Source: an uncultured Eubacteriales bacterium (GTDB lineage Bacteria > Bacillota > Clostridia > Oscillospirales > Oscillospiraceae). From it: a stretch of 9,043 bases of DNA. The translations under genes were made by a program, and so were the position numbers. Below are positions 1 to 5,891 of the stretch, in pieces. Location: positions 1-9,043 of the forward strand of contig CAJLCS010000072.1 of the NCBI GenBank assembly GCA_905205195.1, written 5' to 3'. Below the pieces are notes generated by a model. It searched no databases, was not told where the DNA came from, and saw only the letters and a program-made list of their open reading frames with translations. Each line of letters opens with the position of its first letter. The first letter of the stretch is position 1.

Positions 1-1
1 G

Positions 2-217
2 CTGATGACCTTCGGCGCCTTTGCCGAGGTCGTGCCCGGCGTGGACGGCCTGATTCACATTTCCCAGATCGCCGACCGTCGGATCGGCAAGCCCGAGGAC
101 GTCCTGAGCGAGGGCCAGGAGGTTCAGGTGAAGATCACCGACATCGATGCGGAGAACAAGCGGATTTCCCTGTCCATCCGTGCGCTGCTGGAGGATGCTC
201 CGGCCGACGCCGAATAA
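2..217 (+). CDS. C-terminal S1 RNA-binding domain of a ribosomal protein S1 homologue (5' partial)
   Basis: The reading frame is open from the left edge and ends at TAA 215-217, so only about 71 C-terminal residues are present; an internal ATG at 5 is not a credible start. The fragment is most of one S1 (OB-fold) RNA-binding domain, with the family landmarks GAFAEVVPGVDGLIHIS, a middle segment on effective concentration (LSEGQEV) and the closing strand KRISLSIRALL, then a short acidic tail. S1 domains bind single-stranded RNA and, in ribosomal protein S1 homologues, help mRNA engage the ribosome. In many Clostridia such domains form the C-terminal part of a fusion with IspH (LytB), the last enzyme of the MEP isoprenoid pathway. 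The upstream sequence needed to tell a stand-alone S1 protein from that fusion is outside the window. Confidence 0.85.
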   Translation: MMTFGAFAEVVPGVDGLIHISQIADRRIGKPEDVLSEGQEVQVKITDIDAENKRISLSIRALLEDAPADAE

Positions 218-229
218 CAAAGCAACCGC

Positions 230-268
230 AGACCGGGGCCAGCAATTGCCGGCTCCGGTCTTATTTTC
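230..268 (+). terminator. Intrinsic terminator after the S1-domain gene
   Basis: Arms GACCGGGGCC (231-240) and GGCTCCGGTC (251-260) pair over 10 bp with one G-T wobble. An outer A-T pair is also possible, the loop is 10 nt, and TTATTTT follows. The hairpin sits 13 bases after the S1 gene stop and ends only about 10 bases before the next ribosome binding site, so it could also act as a leader hairpin for the downstream gene. Confidence 0.75.
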
Positions 269-286
269 ATAAAGGAGATTGTTACC

Positions 287-571
287 ATGGTCAAGCATAT
301 CGTGTTTTATACGCTGAAGGACGGCGTGGACAAGACCGCCGCCGTTGCCAAAATCGCCTCCGTTCTGGAGCCGCTGGTGGGACAGATTCCCGGCCTGCGC
401 CATCTGGAAATCCGGGCCTGCTATCAGGGCGGCATGGATTATGCGCTGTATTCCGAGTTTGACAGCCGGGAGGCACTGGCGGCCTACACGGTGCATCCGC
501 TCCATCTTGCCGCCAAGGAGCATTTCTGGAATGACCTCGATACCCGGGTCAGCGCCGATTATGACGTGTGA
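287..571 (+). CDS. Dabb-family (stress-responsive alpha/beta barrel) protein
   Basis: This 94-residue protein matches the Dabb domain over its full length, a dimeric ferredoxin-like alpha/beta barrel fold. The family hallmarks are visible: MVKHIVFYTLKDG at the start, LRHLEIRACYQGG near residues 38-49, the DYALYSEFDSREAL strand and helix at 51-64, and YTVHPLHLAAKEHF at 67-80 with the typical HPxH. Members range from plant stress proteins to small-molecule isomerases or monooxygenase-like enzymes, but most bacterial short ones have no assigned substrate. The start is fixed by AAAGGAG at 271-277, well spaced before ATG 287. The gene is followed after 9 bases by the ACT-domain gene, suggesting co-transcription. 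No signal peptide or membrane segment is seen, so it is probably cytoplasmic. Fold assignment is confident; function is not known. Confidence 0.85.
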   Translation: MVKHIVFYTLKDGVDKTAAVAKIASVLEPLVGQIPGLRHLEIRACYQGGMDYALYSEFDSREALAAYTVHPLHLAAKEHFWNDLDTRVSADYDV

Positions 572-580
572 GGTGCGCCG

Positions 581-850
581 ATGAAAGCCATTATTACCGT
601 CTGCGGCAAGGACCGCGTGGGAATTATCGCCGGGGTCTGCAATGAGCTGGCGTCGTATCAGATCAATGTGCTGGACATCAGCCAGACCGTCCTGCAGGGC
701 TATTTTACCATGATGATGGTGGTGGACGTGTCCGGCTGCACCGTCCCGCTGGCGGAGTTTTGCCGCACCATGGAGGAGCGGGGCCGGGCGCAGAACCTGT
801 CGATCCGGGTTCAGCGGGAAGACATTTTTGAAGCCATGCATCGGGTTTGA
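581..850 (+). CDS. ACT domain-containing protein, UPF0237 type
   Basis: The 89-residue protein is a single ACT domain. It opens with MKAIITVCGKDRVGIIAGVC, the typical first strand and the glycine-containing turn that in ACT regulators often contacts an amino acid ligand. LASYQINVLDISQTVLQGYF and TMMMVVDVSG then match the second and third strands, and a final strand and helix end in HRV, as in UPF0237 proteins. Stand-alone ACT proteins usually bind small ligands, mostly amino acids, and act allosterically on a partner. The gene lies directly upstream of a UPF0210 gene, an arrangement conserved in many Firmicutes (for example the SP0238-SP0239 pair in Streptococcus pneumoniae), so that protein is the likely partner. 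GAGG just before the ATG serves as a short ribosome binding site overlapping the previous stop. Ligand unknown. Confidence 0.88.
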   Translation: MKAIITVCGKDRVGIIAGVCNELASYQINVLDISQTVLQGYFTMMMVVDVSGCTVPLAEFCRTMEERGRAQNLSIRVQREDIFEAMHRV

Positions 851-859
851 GGTCGGGCC

Positions 860-2218
860 ATGATCAATCAGAACGACATTCTTCAGACCATCGACATGAT
901 CGACAAGCGCCATCTGGATATCCGCACCATTACCATGGGCATCAGCCTGCTGGACTGCGCGGATCCGGACCTGAACCGGTGCTGCGAGAAAATTTACGAC
1001 AAGATTACCACGAAGGCCAGAGATCTGGTGAAGGTGGGCGAGGCCATCGAGCTGGAATTCGGCATTCCCATCGTCAACAAGCGGATTTCCGTCACGCCCA
1101 TTGCGCTGGTGGCGGCGGCCTGTCAGACCGATTCCTATGTGGAAATTGCCCGGACGCTGGATCGGGCGGCGAAAACCTGCGGTGTGAACTTCATCGGCGG
1201 CTTTTCCGCCTTGGTGCAGAAGGGCTGCACCGAGGCGGACTGGAAGCTGATGCGCTCCATTCCGGAGGCTATGGCCGTCACCGAACGGGTGTGCGCCAGC
1301 GTCAACGTGGGCTCCACCAAGGCGGGCATCAACATGGACGCCGTGGCGGAAATGGGCCGGATCGTCAAGCAGACGGCGCTGCGGACGGCGGATCATGACG
1401 GGCTGGGCTGCGCCAAGCTGGTGGTGTTCGCCAACGCGGTGGAGGATAACCCCTTCATGGCCGGCGCGTTCCACGGCGTGGGCGAGCCGGAGTGCGTGCT
1501 GAACGTGGGCGTTTCCGGCCCGGGCGTTGTTTATCACGCGCTGCAGAGCGTCAAGGGTCAGCCCTTTGACGTGGTGGCGGAGACGGTGAAGAAAACCGCC
1601 TTCCGGATTACCCGGATGGGCCAGATCGTAGGCGTGGAGGCCTCCCGGCGGCTGGATGTGCCCTTCGGCATTGTGGACCTGAGCCTGGCGCCGACGCCTG
1701 CCGTCGGAGACAGCGTAGCCCGGATTCTGGAGGAGATGGGGCTGGAAACCTGCGGCACCCACGGCACCACCGCGGCGCTGGCGTTGCTCAACGACGCCGT
1801 GAAGAAGGGCGGCGTCATGGCCAGCAACCACGTCGGCGGCCTTTCCGGCGCGTTCATCCCGGTGTCCGAGGACGAGGGCATGATTGCGGCGGCGGAAAGC
1901 GGCACCCTGACCCTTTCCAAGCTGGAAGCCATGACCTGCGTCTGCTCGGTGGGCCTGGACATGATTGCGGTGCCCGGCGATACGGACGCCGCCACCATCG
2001 GCGCCATCATCGCGGACGAAGCGGCCATCGGCATGGTGAATTCCAAGACGACGGCGGTCCGGATTATTCCCGCCCCCGGCAAAACGGTGGGCGACCGGGT
2101 GGAAATGGGCGGCCTGCTGGGCAGCGCGCCGGTGATGCCGGTGCATCCGGAGTCCAGCGCCGCATTCATCGCCCGGGGCGGCCGGATTCCGGCGCCGCTG
2201 CAGAGCCTGAAGAACTGA
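860..2218 (+). CDS. UPF0210/DUF711 ('PFL family') protein
   Basis: The 452-residue protein has the full length and landmarks of UPF0210 (DUF711): an early GISLLDCADPD with nearby Cys41-Cys42, VNKRISVTPIA (72-82), FIGGFSALVQKGC (111-123), the glycine-rich NVGVSGPGVVYHAL (215-228), GIVDLSLAPTPAVGDS (270-285), SNHVGGLSGAFIPVSED (322-338) and the C-terminal RGGRIPAPLQSLKN. Structures of this family resemble the barrel of pyruvate formate-lyase-type glycyl radical enzymes, but I see no classical glycyl-radical motif (RVxGY-like) near the C-terminus, so radical chemistry should not be assumed. The reaction is unknown. The upstream ACT gene (9-base gap) is the usual neighbour and may regulate it. 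The start has only weak Shine-Dalgarno sequence (GAGG), so translational coupling to the ACT gene is plausible. No signal peptide or membrane segment. Confidence 0.9.
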   Translation: MINQNDILQTIDMIDKRHLDIRTITMGISLLDCADPDLNRCCEKIYDKITTKARDLVKVGEAIELEFGIPIVNKRISVTPIALVAAACQTDSYVEIARTLDRAAKTCGVNFIGGFSALVQKGCTEADWKLMRSIPEAMAVTERVCASVNVGSTKAGINMDAVAEMGRIVKQTALRTADHDGLGCAKLVVFANAVEDNPFMAGAFHGVGEPECVLNVGVSGPGVVYHALQSVKGQPFDVVAETVKKTAFRITRMGQIVGVEASRRLDVPFGIVDLSLAPTPAVGDSVARILEEMGLETCGTHGTTAALALLNDAVKKGGVMASNHVGGLSGAFIPVSEDEGMIAAAESGTLTLSKLEAMTCVCSVGLDMIAVPGDTDAATIGAIIADEAAIGMVNSKTTAVRIIPAPGKTVGDRVEMGGLLGSAPVMPVHPESSAAFIARGGRIPAPLQSLKN

Positions 2219-2221
2219 GCC

Positions 2222-2848
2222 ATGGAGCAGCTGGAAACGCTGGCGGAGGCGCTGATCCGCCGCTACCGTCCCGAGGGAATGATTGTCTACGGTTCCTTTG
2301 CCGACGGCAGCCGGAATGCCCACAGCGATTTTGACGCGCTGCTGATTGCCGACGGTCCCCGGCGGCATGATGCGTCGCAAATCGGCGACACCGTGCTGGA
2401 TGTCTTTCTTTACCCGCCGGAAACCTTCCGGCAGCCGTTTGACCCCATGGATTTTGTGCAGGTTTTCGACGGGAAGATCCTTGTGGACCAAAACGGCCTT
2501 GCCGCGGCGCTTCAGACCCGGGTCCGGGACGCCATCGACAACCGCCCCCGGAAAACGCCGGAGGAGTTGCGGCAGGAGCTGGACTGGTGCCGGAAAATGC
2601 TGCTGCGTACCGCCCGCGGGGATGCCGAGGGGGATTACCGCTGGCACTGGCTTCTGTGCGACAGCCTGGAGATTTACTTCGACGTGACCCGGCGGCCCTA
2701 TTTCGGCCCGAAAAAGGCGCTTCGCACCATGGAAAAGGAAGACCCGGCGGCCTTCCGCCTGTATGCCCGGGCACTGCACAGCTGGGACCGGAACGCGCTG
2801 GCGGACTGGATCACCTGTTTGCAGGCGTATTTGCCTTCCGATGAATGA
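2222..2848 (+). CDS. Small nucleotidyltransferase-domain protein with helical C-terminal half
   Basis: Residues 1-90 form a polymerase-beta-like nucleotidyltransferase fold. The signature GSFADGSRNAHSDFDALL (24-41) carries Gly24-Ser25 and the metal-binding pair Asp36 and Asp38. Asp60 in TVLDVFLY sits where the third catalytic acid is expected, so the active site looks intact. Residues 110-208 are mainly helical, with DYRWHWLLCDSLEIYFD (138-154), and resemble the substrate-binding helical domains of aminoglycoside-type or MNT-like nucleotidyltransferases. Such enzymes transfer a nucleoside monophosphate to a small molecule, RNA or protein; the target cannot be read from the sequence. The gene starts 3 bases after the UPF0210 stop with almost no Shine-Dalgarno sequence, so it is probably translationally coupled. 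No separate HEPN toxin gene adjoins it, which argues against a simple MNT-HEPN toxin-antitoxin pair. Confidence 0.78.
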   Translation: MEQLETLAEALIRRYRPEGMIVYGSFADGSRNAHSDFDALLIADGPRRHDASQIGDTVLDVFLYPPETFRQPFDPMDFVQVFDGKILVDQNGLAAALQTRVRDAIDNRPRKTPEELRQELDWCRKMLLRTARGDAEGDYRWHWLLCDSLEIYFDVTRRPYFGPKKALRTMEKEDPAAFRLYARALHSWDRNALADWITCLQAYLPSDE

Positions 2849-2858
2849 AAGAAACCTC

Positions 2859-2889
2859 AAGCCTCCCGCCTGTGCGGGAGGCTTTCTTT
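2859..2889 (+). terminator. Strong intrinsic terminator closing the Dabb-ACT-UPF0210-nucleotidyltransferase unit
   Basis: AAGCCTCCCGC (2859-2869) pairs perfectly with GCGGGAGGCTT (2874-2884) around a 4-base loop CTGT, and is followed by TTCTTTG. It starts 11 bases after the nucleotidyltransferase stop codon. Confidence 0.9.
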
Positions 2890-2948
2890 GTGCTGTCATG
2901 GCAGCGAGGGTTACATAAAAAATGATTCTGTAAACTTCCCGGAATGGT

Positions 2949-3094
2949 TGCAATGCCTTTCCGGTGCTTCACGGCAAAAACGGAGAGGACGGCACTGTGC
3001 AGGGCCTTCTGGAGCTGGCGGCCCAATCCGGCAGCATCAGCAATGAACTGCTCAGCCGCATGGGGCCGAGACTGCCGGTGGTGGTGCAGCCGTA
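2949..3094 (+). pseudogene. Relic of a D-alanine-D-alanine ligase gene joined to an unidentified tail
   Basis: Read in the frame of base 2961, the sequence gives NAFPVLHGKNGEDGT followed by VQGLLELA. This is the conserved N-terminal segment of D-Ala-D-Ala (or D-Ala-D-Ser) ligases, including the HGxxGEDGxxQG family signature. The match begins near 2952 and stops at about 3019, where a real ligase would continue with GIPYVG. Instead the frame runs on through AQSGSISNELLSRMG and PRLPVVVQP to TAA at 3092-3094. The frame closes upstream at TAA 2931-2933, it has no start codon or ribosome binding site, and the ATP-grasp catalytic domain is absent. This is therefore a degraded fragment, not a working enzyme. 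The tail may be the end of a second gene fused by deletion; I do not recognise it. Chance resemblance is unlikely for the ligase segment but cannot be excluded without a search. Confidence 0.6.
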
Positions 3095-3111
3095 ACGAAA
3101 GTCCCGCCCTG

Positions 3112-3157
3112 CAAAAATCATTCCGACTGACCGTTTTTTCGGCCAGTCGGATTTTTG
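3112..3157. terminator. Bidirectional intrinsic terminator between the relic and the pst promoter
   Basis: TCCGACTG (3122-3129) pairs with CAGTCGGA (3144-3151), extended inward past one mismatch by CCG/CGG, with a T6 loop at 3134-3139. T5 follows on the plus strand, and A5 upstream (3113-3117) gives a T-run on the minus strand, so it may stop transcription both ways. It insulates the pst operon from upstream read-through, and was probably the terminator of the gene whose relic precedes it. Confidence 0.75.
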
Positions 3158-3159
3158 TA

Positions 3160-3230
3160 TTTTACAATTTGACACGGATTTTACAAAAGGAAACTTTCCC
3201 ATTTTACATTTCGCCGGTATCATGATAAGC
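3160..3230 (+). promoter_or_regulatory. Putative phosphate-regulated (Pho-box) promoter of the pst operon
   Basis: In this AT-rich stretch the heptamers TTTTACA (3160-3166), TTTGACA (3168-3174), TTTTACA (3179-3185) and TTTTACA (3202-3208) recur. Two of them lie exactly 11 bases apart, and the last is 23 bases further on. Phosphate response regulators of the PhoP/PhoB type bind direct repeats with an 11-base period, and Gram-positive boxes read like TTAACA or TTTACA. TATCAT at 3218-3223 is a reasonable -10, but 17 bases upstream of it there is no good -35 (TTTCCC), as expected for an activator-dependent promoter. A small palindrome GGAAACTTTCC (3189-3199) lies between the second and third boxes. 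The assignment rests on pattern and position before pstS. Confidence 0.6.
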
Positions 3231-3274
3231 GTAAACCAAATCCAAACAAAAAAGAAATCAAAGGAGATTTTACC

Positions 3275-4081
3275 ATGAAAAAGTTAATCAGCATTCTGCT
3301 TGCGGCGATGCTGGTGGTCGGCGCCATGGCCGGCTGCGGCGGCACCAAGGGCGGCACGGTTTCCACCGACGGCTCCACCTCCATGGAGAAGGTCATCGGC
3401 GCGCTGGGCGAGGCCTTTATGAAGAACAACAGCGGCACGACCTTTACCTATAATCCCACCGGCTCCGGCAGCGGCATTCAGGCCGTGTCCGAAGGCCGCT
3501 GCGACATCGGCATTTCCAGCCGGGCGCTGAAGGATGACGAGAAGAGCAGTGGCCTGAAGGAGACCATCCTGGCGCTGGACGGCATTGCCATCATCGTCAA
3601 CCCGGCTAACCCCGTGAACGATCTGGACGTGGAGACCATCGCCAAGATCTACACCGGCGAAATCACCAACTGGAAGGACGTCAACGGCAACGACGCGGAA
3701 ATCGTCCTCATCGGCCGGGAAGCCGGCAGCGGCACCCGGGACGGCTTTGAGACCATCACGGATACCAAGGATGCCTGCAAGTACCGTCAGGAGCTGACCT
3801 CCACCGGCGACGTGATTACCACCGTGGCCCAGAACCCCAATGCCATCGGCTACGCCTCTCTGGCCGCCATCAAGGACACCGTCAAGGCCCTGACCGTCGG
3901 CGGCGTGGCCCCCACCGAGGAAACCGTGAAGGACGGCAGTTATGTGGTGCAGCGCCCCTTCGTGCTGGTGACCAAGGAAGGCGTGACCCTCTCCGAGACC
4001 GCACAGAAGTTCTTCGACTTCGCCACCTCCTCTGAGGCTGCCCCGCTGATCACGGCTGCCGGTGCGGTGCCCATCAACTGA
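3275..4081 (+). CDS. pstS: Phosphate ABC transporter substrate-binding lipoprotein PstS
   Basis: PstS captures inorganic phosphate outside the membrane and hands it to PstCA. The N-terminus is a lipoprotein signal: KK, a hydrophobic stretch, then AMAGC with Cys21 as the lipidated residue. The mature part has the phosphate-cradle motifs of the family: STDGSTSMEKV (30-40), PTGSGSGIQAVSEG (61-74), CDIGISSR (76-83; Asp77 equivalent to the key aspartate of E. coli PstS), ITNWKDVNG (130-138) and GREAGSGTRDGF (147-158), whose Arg148, Ser152, Gly153 and Thr154 match known phosphate contacts. At 268 residues it has the compact size usual in Firmicutes. AAAGGAG at 3260-3266 fixes the start. It is first in the pst operon, behind the presumed Pho-box promoter and ahead of an intercistronic hairpin. 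Confidence 0.97.
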   Translation: MKKLISILLAAMLVVGAMAGCGGTKGGTVSTDGSTSMEKVIGALGEAFMKNNSGTTFTYNPTGSGSGIQAVSEGRCDIGISSRALKDDEKSSGLKETILALDGIAIIVNPANPVNDLDVETIAKIYTGEITNWKDVNGNDAEIVLIGREAGSGTRDGFETITDTKDACKYRQELTSTGDVITTVAQNPNAIGYASLAAIKDTVKALTVGGVAPTEETVKDGSYVVQRPFVLVTKEGVTLSETAQKFFDFATSSEAAPLITAAGAVPIN

Positions 4082-4097
4082 GAATCAGAATCCCGGG

Positions 4098-4123
4098 AAG
4101 GCGGTCGGATCCGATCGCCTTTT
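4098..4123 (+). terminator. Intercistronic hairpin with short T-run between pstS and pstC (attenuator or mRNA 3' stabiliser)
   Basis: Arms AAGGCGGTCG (4098-4107) and CGATCGCCTT (4112-4121) pair with one G-T wobble around a tight GATC loop, and T4 runs from 4120 to 4123. The core is close to a perfect palindrome. It lies 16 bases after the pstS stop and about 12 bases before the pstC ribosome binding site. The T-run is short, so partial termination or protection of the pstS message is more likely than complete termination. Confidence 0.6.
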
Positions 4124-4148
4124 CCGGCCGTTCAGAAAGGAGCACGGC

Positions 4149-5018
4149 ATGAAAAAGAAAAAACAGCTGCTGGAAGCGGTGATTCACGGTATTTTCCTGG
4201 TGCTGGGGCTGATTACCGTGGGCTGCGTCCTGCTGATTTCCGTCTATCTGATTATTTCCGGCATTCCGGCTATCCGGAAGATCGGTCTGGTAAATTTCCT
4301 GTTCGGTAAGGTGTGGGCCTCCACCGCGGCGGAGCCGTCCTACGGCATTCTGCCCTTTATTCTCACCAGTATTTACGGCACCGCCGGGGCCATTGCCATC
4401 GGCGTTCCCGTGGGCTTCCTCACGGCGGTGTATCTGGCCAAGGCGGCGCCGCAGAAGCTGCGGACGGTGATGGAGGCGGCCATCAGCCTGCTGGCGGGCA
4501 TTCCGTCGGTGGTCTACGGCCTGGTGGGTATGCTGATTCTGGTGCCCGGCATCCGGAAAATTTTCCATGTGCCCGACGGCGCCAGCCTGCTGGCGGCCAT
4601 CATTGTGCTGGCCATTATGATTCTGCCGTCCATCGTCAAGGTGTCCATGACCGCGCTGGACGCGGTGCCCAAGGAATATGAGGACGCCTCGCTGGCGCTG
4701 GGGGCCACCCCCATCGAAACCTATTTCCGCGTATCCGTCCCGGCGGCGAAAAGCGGCATTGCCGCGGCGGTGGTGCTGGGCGTAGGCCGGGCCATCGGCG
4801 AGGCCATGGCGGTGATGATGGTGGCTGGCAACGTGGCCAATATGCCGAAGCTGTTTGAAAGCGTCCGGTTCCTGACCACGGCTGTGGCCAGTGAAATGTC
4901 CTATTCCGGCGGCCTGCAGCGGCAGGCGCTGTTTTCCATTGCGCTGGTGCTGTTCCTGTTCATCATGCTGATCAACGCCACGCTGAATTTCTTCCTGAAG
5001 CGGGAAAAGGAGGGCTGA
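4149..5018 (+). CDS. pstC: Phosphate ABC transporter permease PstC
   Basis: PstC is one of the two membrane subunits forming the phosphate channel. The start at 4149 is preferred to an in-frame ATG at 4062 inside pstS because GAAAGGAG (4135-4142) sits 6 bases before it and the product then begins MKKKKQLLEA with the usual cytoplasmic lysines. That gives 289 residues. About six hydrophobic segments are visible, starting near 13-37, 66-95 and 112-133. The loop EYEDASLALGATPIETYFR (176-194) is the EAA coupling motif that contacts PstB, and GVGRAIGEAMAVMMVAGN (211-228) is characteristic of PstC. PstC and PstA share the segment LxGIPSxxYGLVGML. The pstA start follows 3 bases after the stop. Confidence 0.95.
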   Translation: MKKKKQLLEAVIHGIFLVLGLITVGCVLLISVYLIISGIPAIRKIGLVNFLFGKVWASTAAEPSYGILPFILTSIYGTAGAIAIGVPVGFLTAVYLAKAAPQKLRTVMEAAISLLAGIPSVVYGLVGMLILVPGIRKIFHVPDGASLLAAIIVLAIMILPSIVKVSMTALDAVPKEYEDASLALGATPIETYFRVSVPAAKSGIAAAVVLGVGRAIGEAMAVMMVAGNVANMPKLFESVRFLTTAVASEMSYSGGLQRQALFSIALVLFLFIMLINATLNFFLKREKEG

Positions 5019-5021
5019 GCC

Positions 5022-5891
5022 ATGACAAAATCTCATCGGGCCGTTTCGGGCCGGCGCCGGGCGTATATCGCCGTGATGAAGGCGCTGATGGGCATTGCGG
5101 CGGGGGTGACGGCGGCGCTGGTGGCCTTCCTTCTGGTGTATGTGCTGGCCAAGGGCCTGCCCCATGTGACCTGGAAGCTGCTGTCCACGTCGCCCAGCTA
5201 CCTCAGCGACGATGTGGGCATCCTGCCGGATATCCTCAATACGCTCTACGTCGTGCTGGCGACGCTGGTGGTGATGCTGCCGCTGGGCGTGGGGGCGGCC
5301 ATCTACCTGACGGAGTACGCCTCCAATAAAAAAATGGTGGCGGTGATCGAATACGCCGCCGAAACGCTGTCCGGCATTCCGTCCATTATCTACGGCCTGG
5401 TCGGTATGCTGTTTTTCTGCGAATTTCTCCATATCAAGACCTCCCTGCTGGCCGGTGCGCTGACGCTGGTGATTATGAATCTGCCCACCGTCATGCGGAC
5501 CACCCAGGAAAGCCTGAAAACCGTGCCCCAGAGCTACCGGGAGGGGGCCTTCGGCCTGGGCGCCGGAAAATGGCGGGTGATCCGCACGGTGGTGCTGCCC
5601 GGCTGCGTGGACGGCGTGATTACCGGCTGCATTCTGTCGGTAGGCCGGATTCTGGGCGAGTCGGCGGCGCTGCTGTTTACCGCAGGCTTTGCCCATGTGC
5701 TCAACGGCCTTGTGAAGGGGCTGCAAAGCTCCGGGGCCACGCTGACGGTGGCGCTGTACTTCTACGCCAAGGAGGACGGCAACTTTGAAGTGGCCTTTGC
5801 CATTGCCGCCATTCTGATGATTCTCACGGTGCTGATCAATCTGGCCGCCACGCTGGTTCAAAACTATTTCAAGAGGAGAAAGAATCAATGA
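5022..5891 (+). CDS. pstA: Phosphate ABC transporter permease PstA
   Basis: The second channel subunit, 289 residues and paralogous to PstC. A basic cytoplasmic N-terminus (SGRRRAY) precedes a first membrane helix at about 20-43. The PstA-type segment DDVGILPDILNTLYVV (63-78) leads into the permease core. AAETLSGIPSIIYGLVGML (112-130) and the EAA loop SYREGAFGLGAGKWRVIRTV (171-190), followed by VGRILGESAALLFTAG (207-222), are diagnostic. AAAAGGAGGG at 5005-5014, overlapping the end of pstC, is a strong ribosome binding site. The last codons overlap the pstB start by four bases (ATGA), implying coupled translation of channel and ATPase. Confidence 0.95.
   Translation: MTKSHRAVSGRRRAYIAVMKALMGIAAGVTAALVAFLLVYVLAKGLPHVTWKLLSTSPSYLSDDVGILPDILNTLYVVLATLVVMLPLGVGAAIYLTEYASNKKMVAVIEYAAETLSGIPSIIYGLVGMLFFCEFLHIKTSLLAGALTLVIMNLPTVMRTTQESLKTVPQSYREGAFGLGAGKWRVIRTVVLPGCVDGVITGCILSVGRILGESAALLFTAGFAHVLNGLVKGLQSSGATLTVALYFYAKEDGNFEVAFAIAAILMILTVLINLAATLVQNYFKRRKNQ

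Noticed and set aside
271..289. Nearly identical leader (AAAGGAGATT then TTACCATG) before the Dabb gene and before pstS
   Set aside because: Both are good ribosome binding sites ahead of first genes in a unit. The likeness is explained by consensus translation signals and extends no further.
2910..2935. Short inverted repeat GTTACA / TGTAAAC after the terminator
   Set aside because: Arms pair over only five or six bases, with no spaced promoter or gene start nearby. It is too weak to call an operator.
2944..3225. 93-codon plus-strand open frame between the nucleotidyltransferase and pstS
   Set aside because: It runs out of frame with the ligase relic and through the terminator and promoter region, and its composition is not protein-like.
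4062..4148. Longer start for pstC at 4062
   Set aside because: It would overlap pstS and run through the hairpin, it lacks a ribosome binding site, and the added residues are not membrane-protein-like. The ATG at 4149 has GAAAGGAG at good spacing.
4074..5888. A 604-codon open frame on the minus strand opposite pstC and pstA
   Set aside because: Its product is rich in His, Gln, Gly and Arg with no domain, it mirrors the codon pattern of two clearly real permease genes, and it has no ribosome binding site. It is an artefact of high third-position GC.
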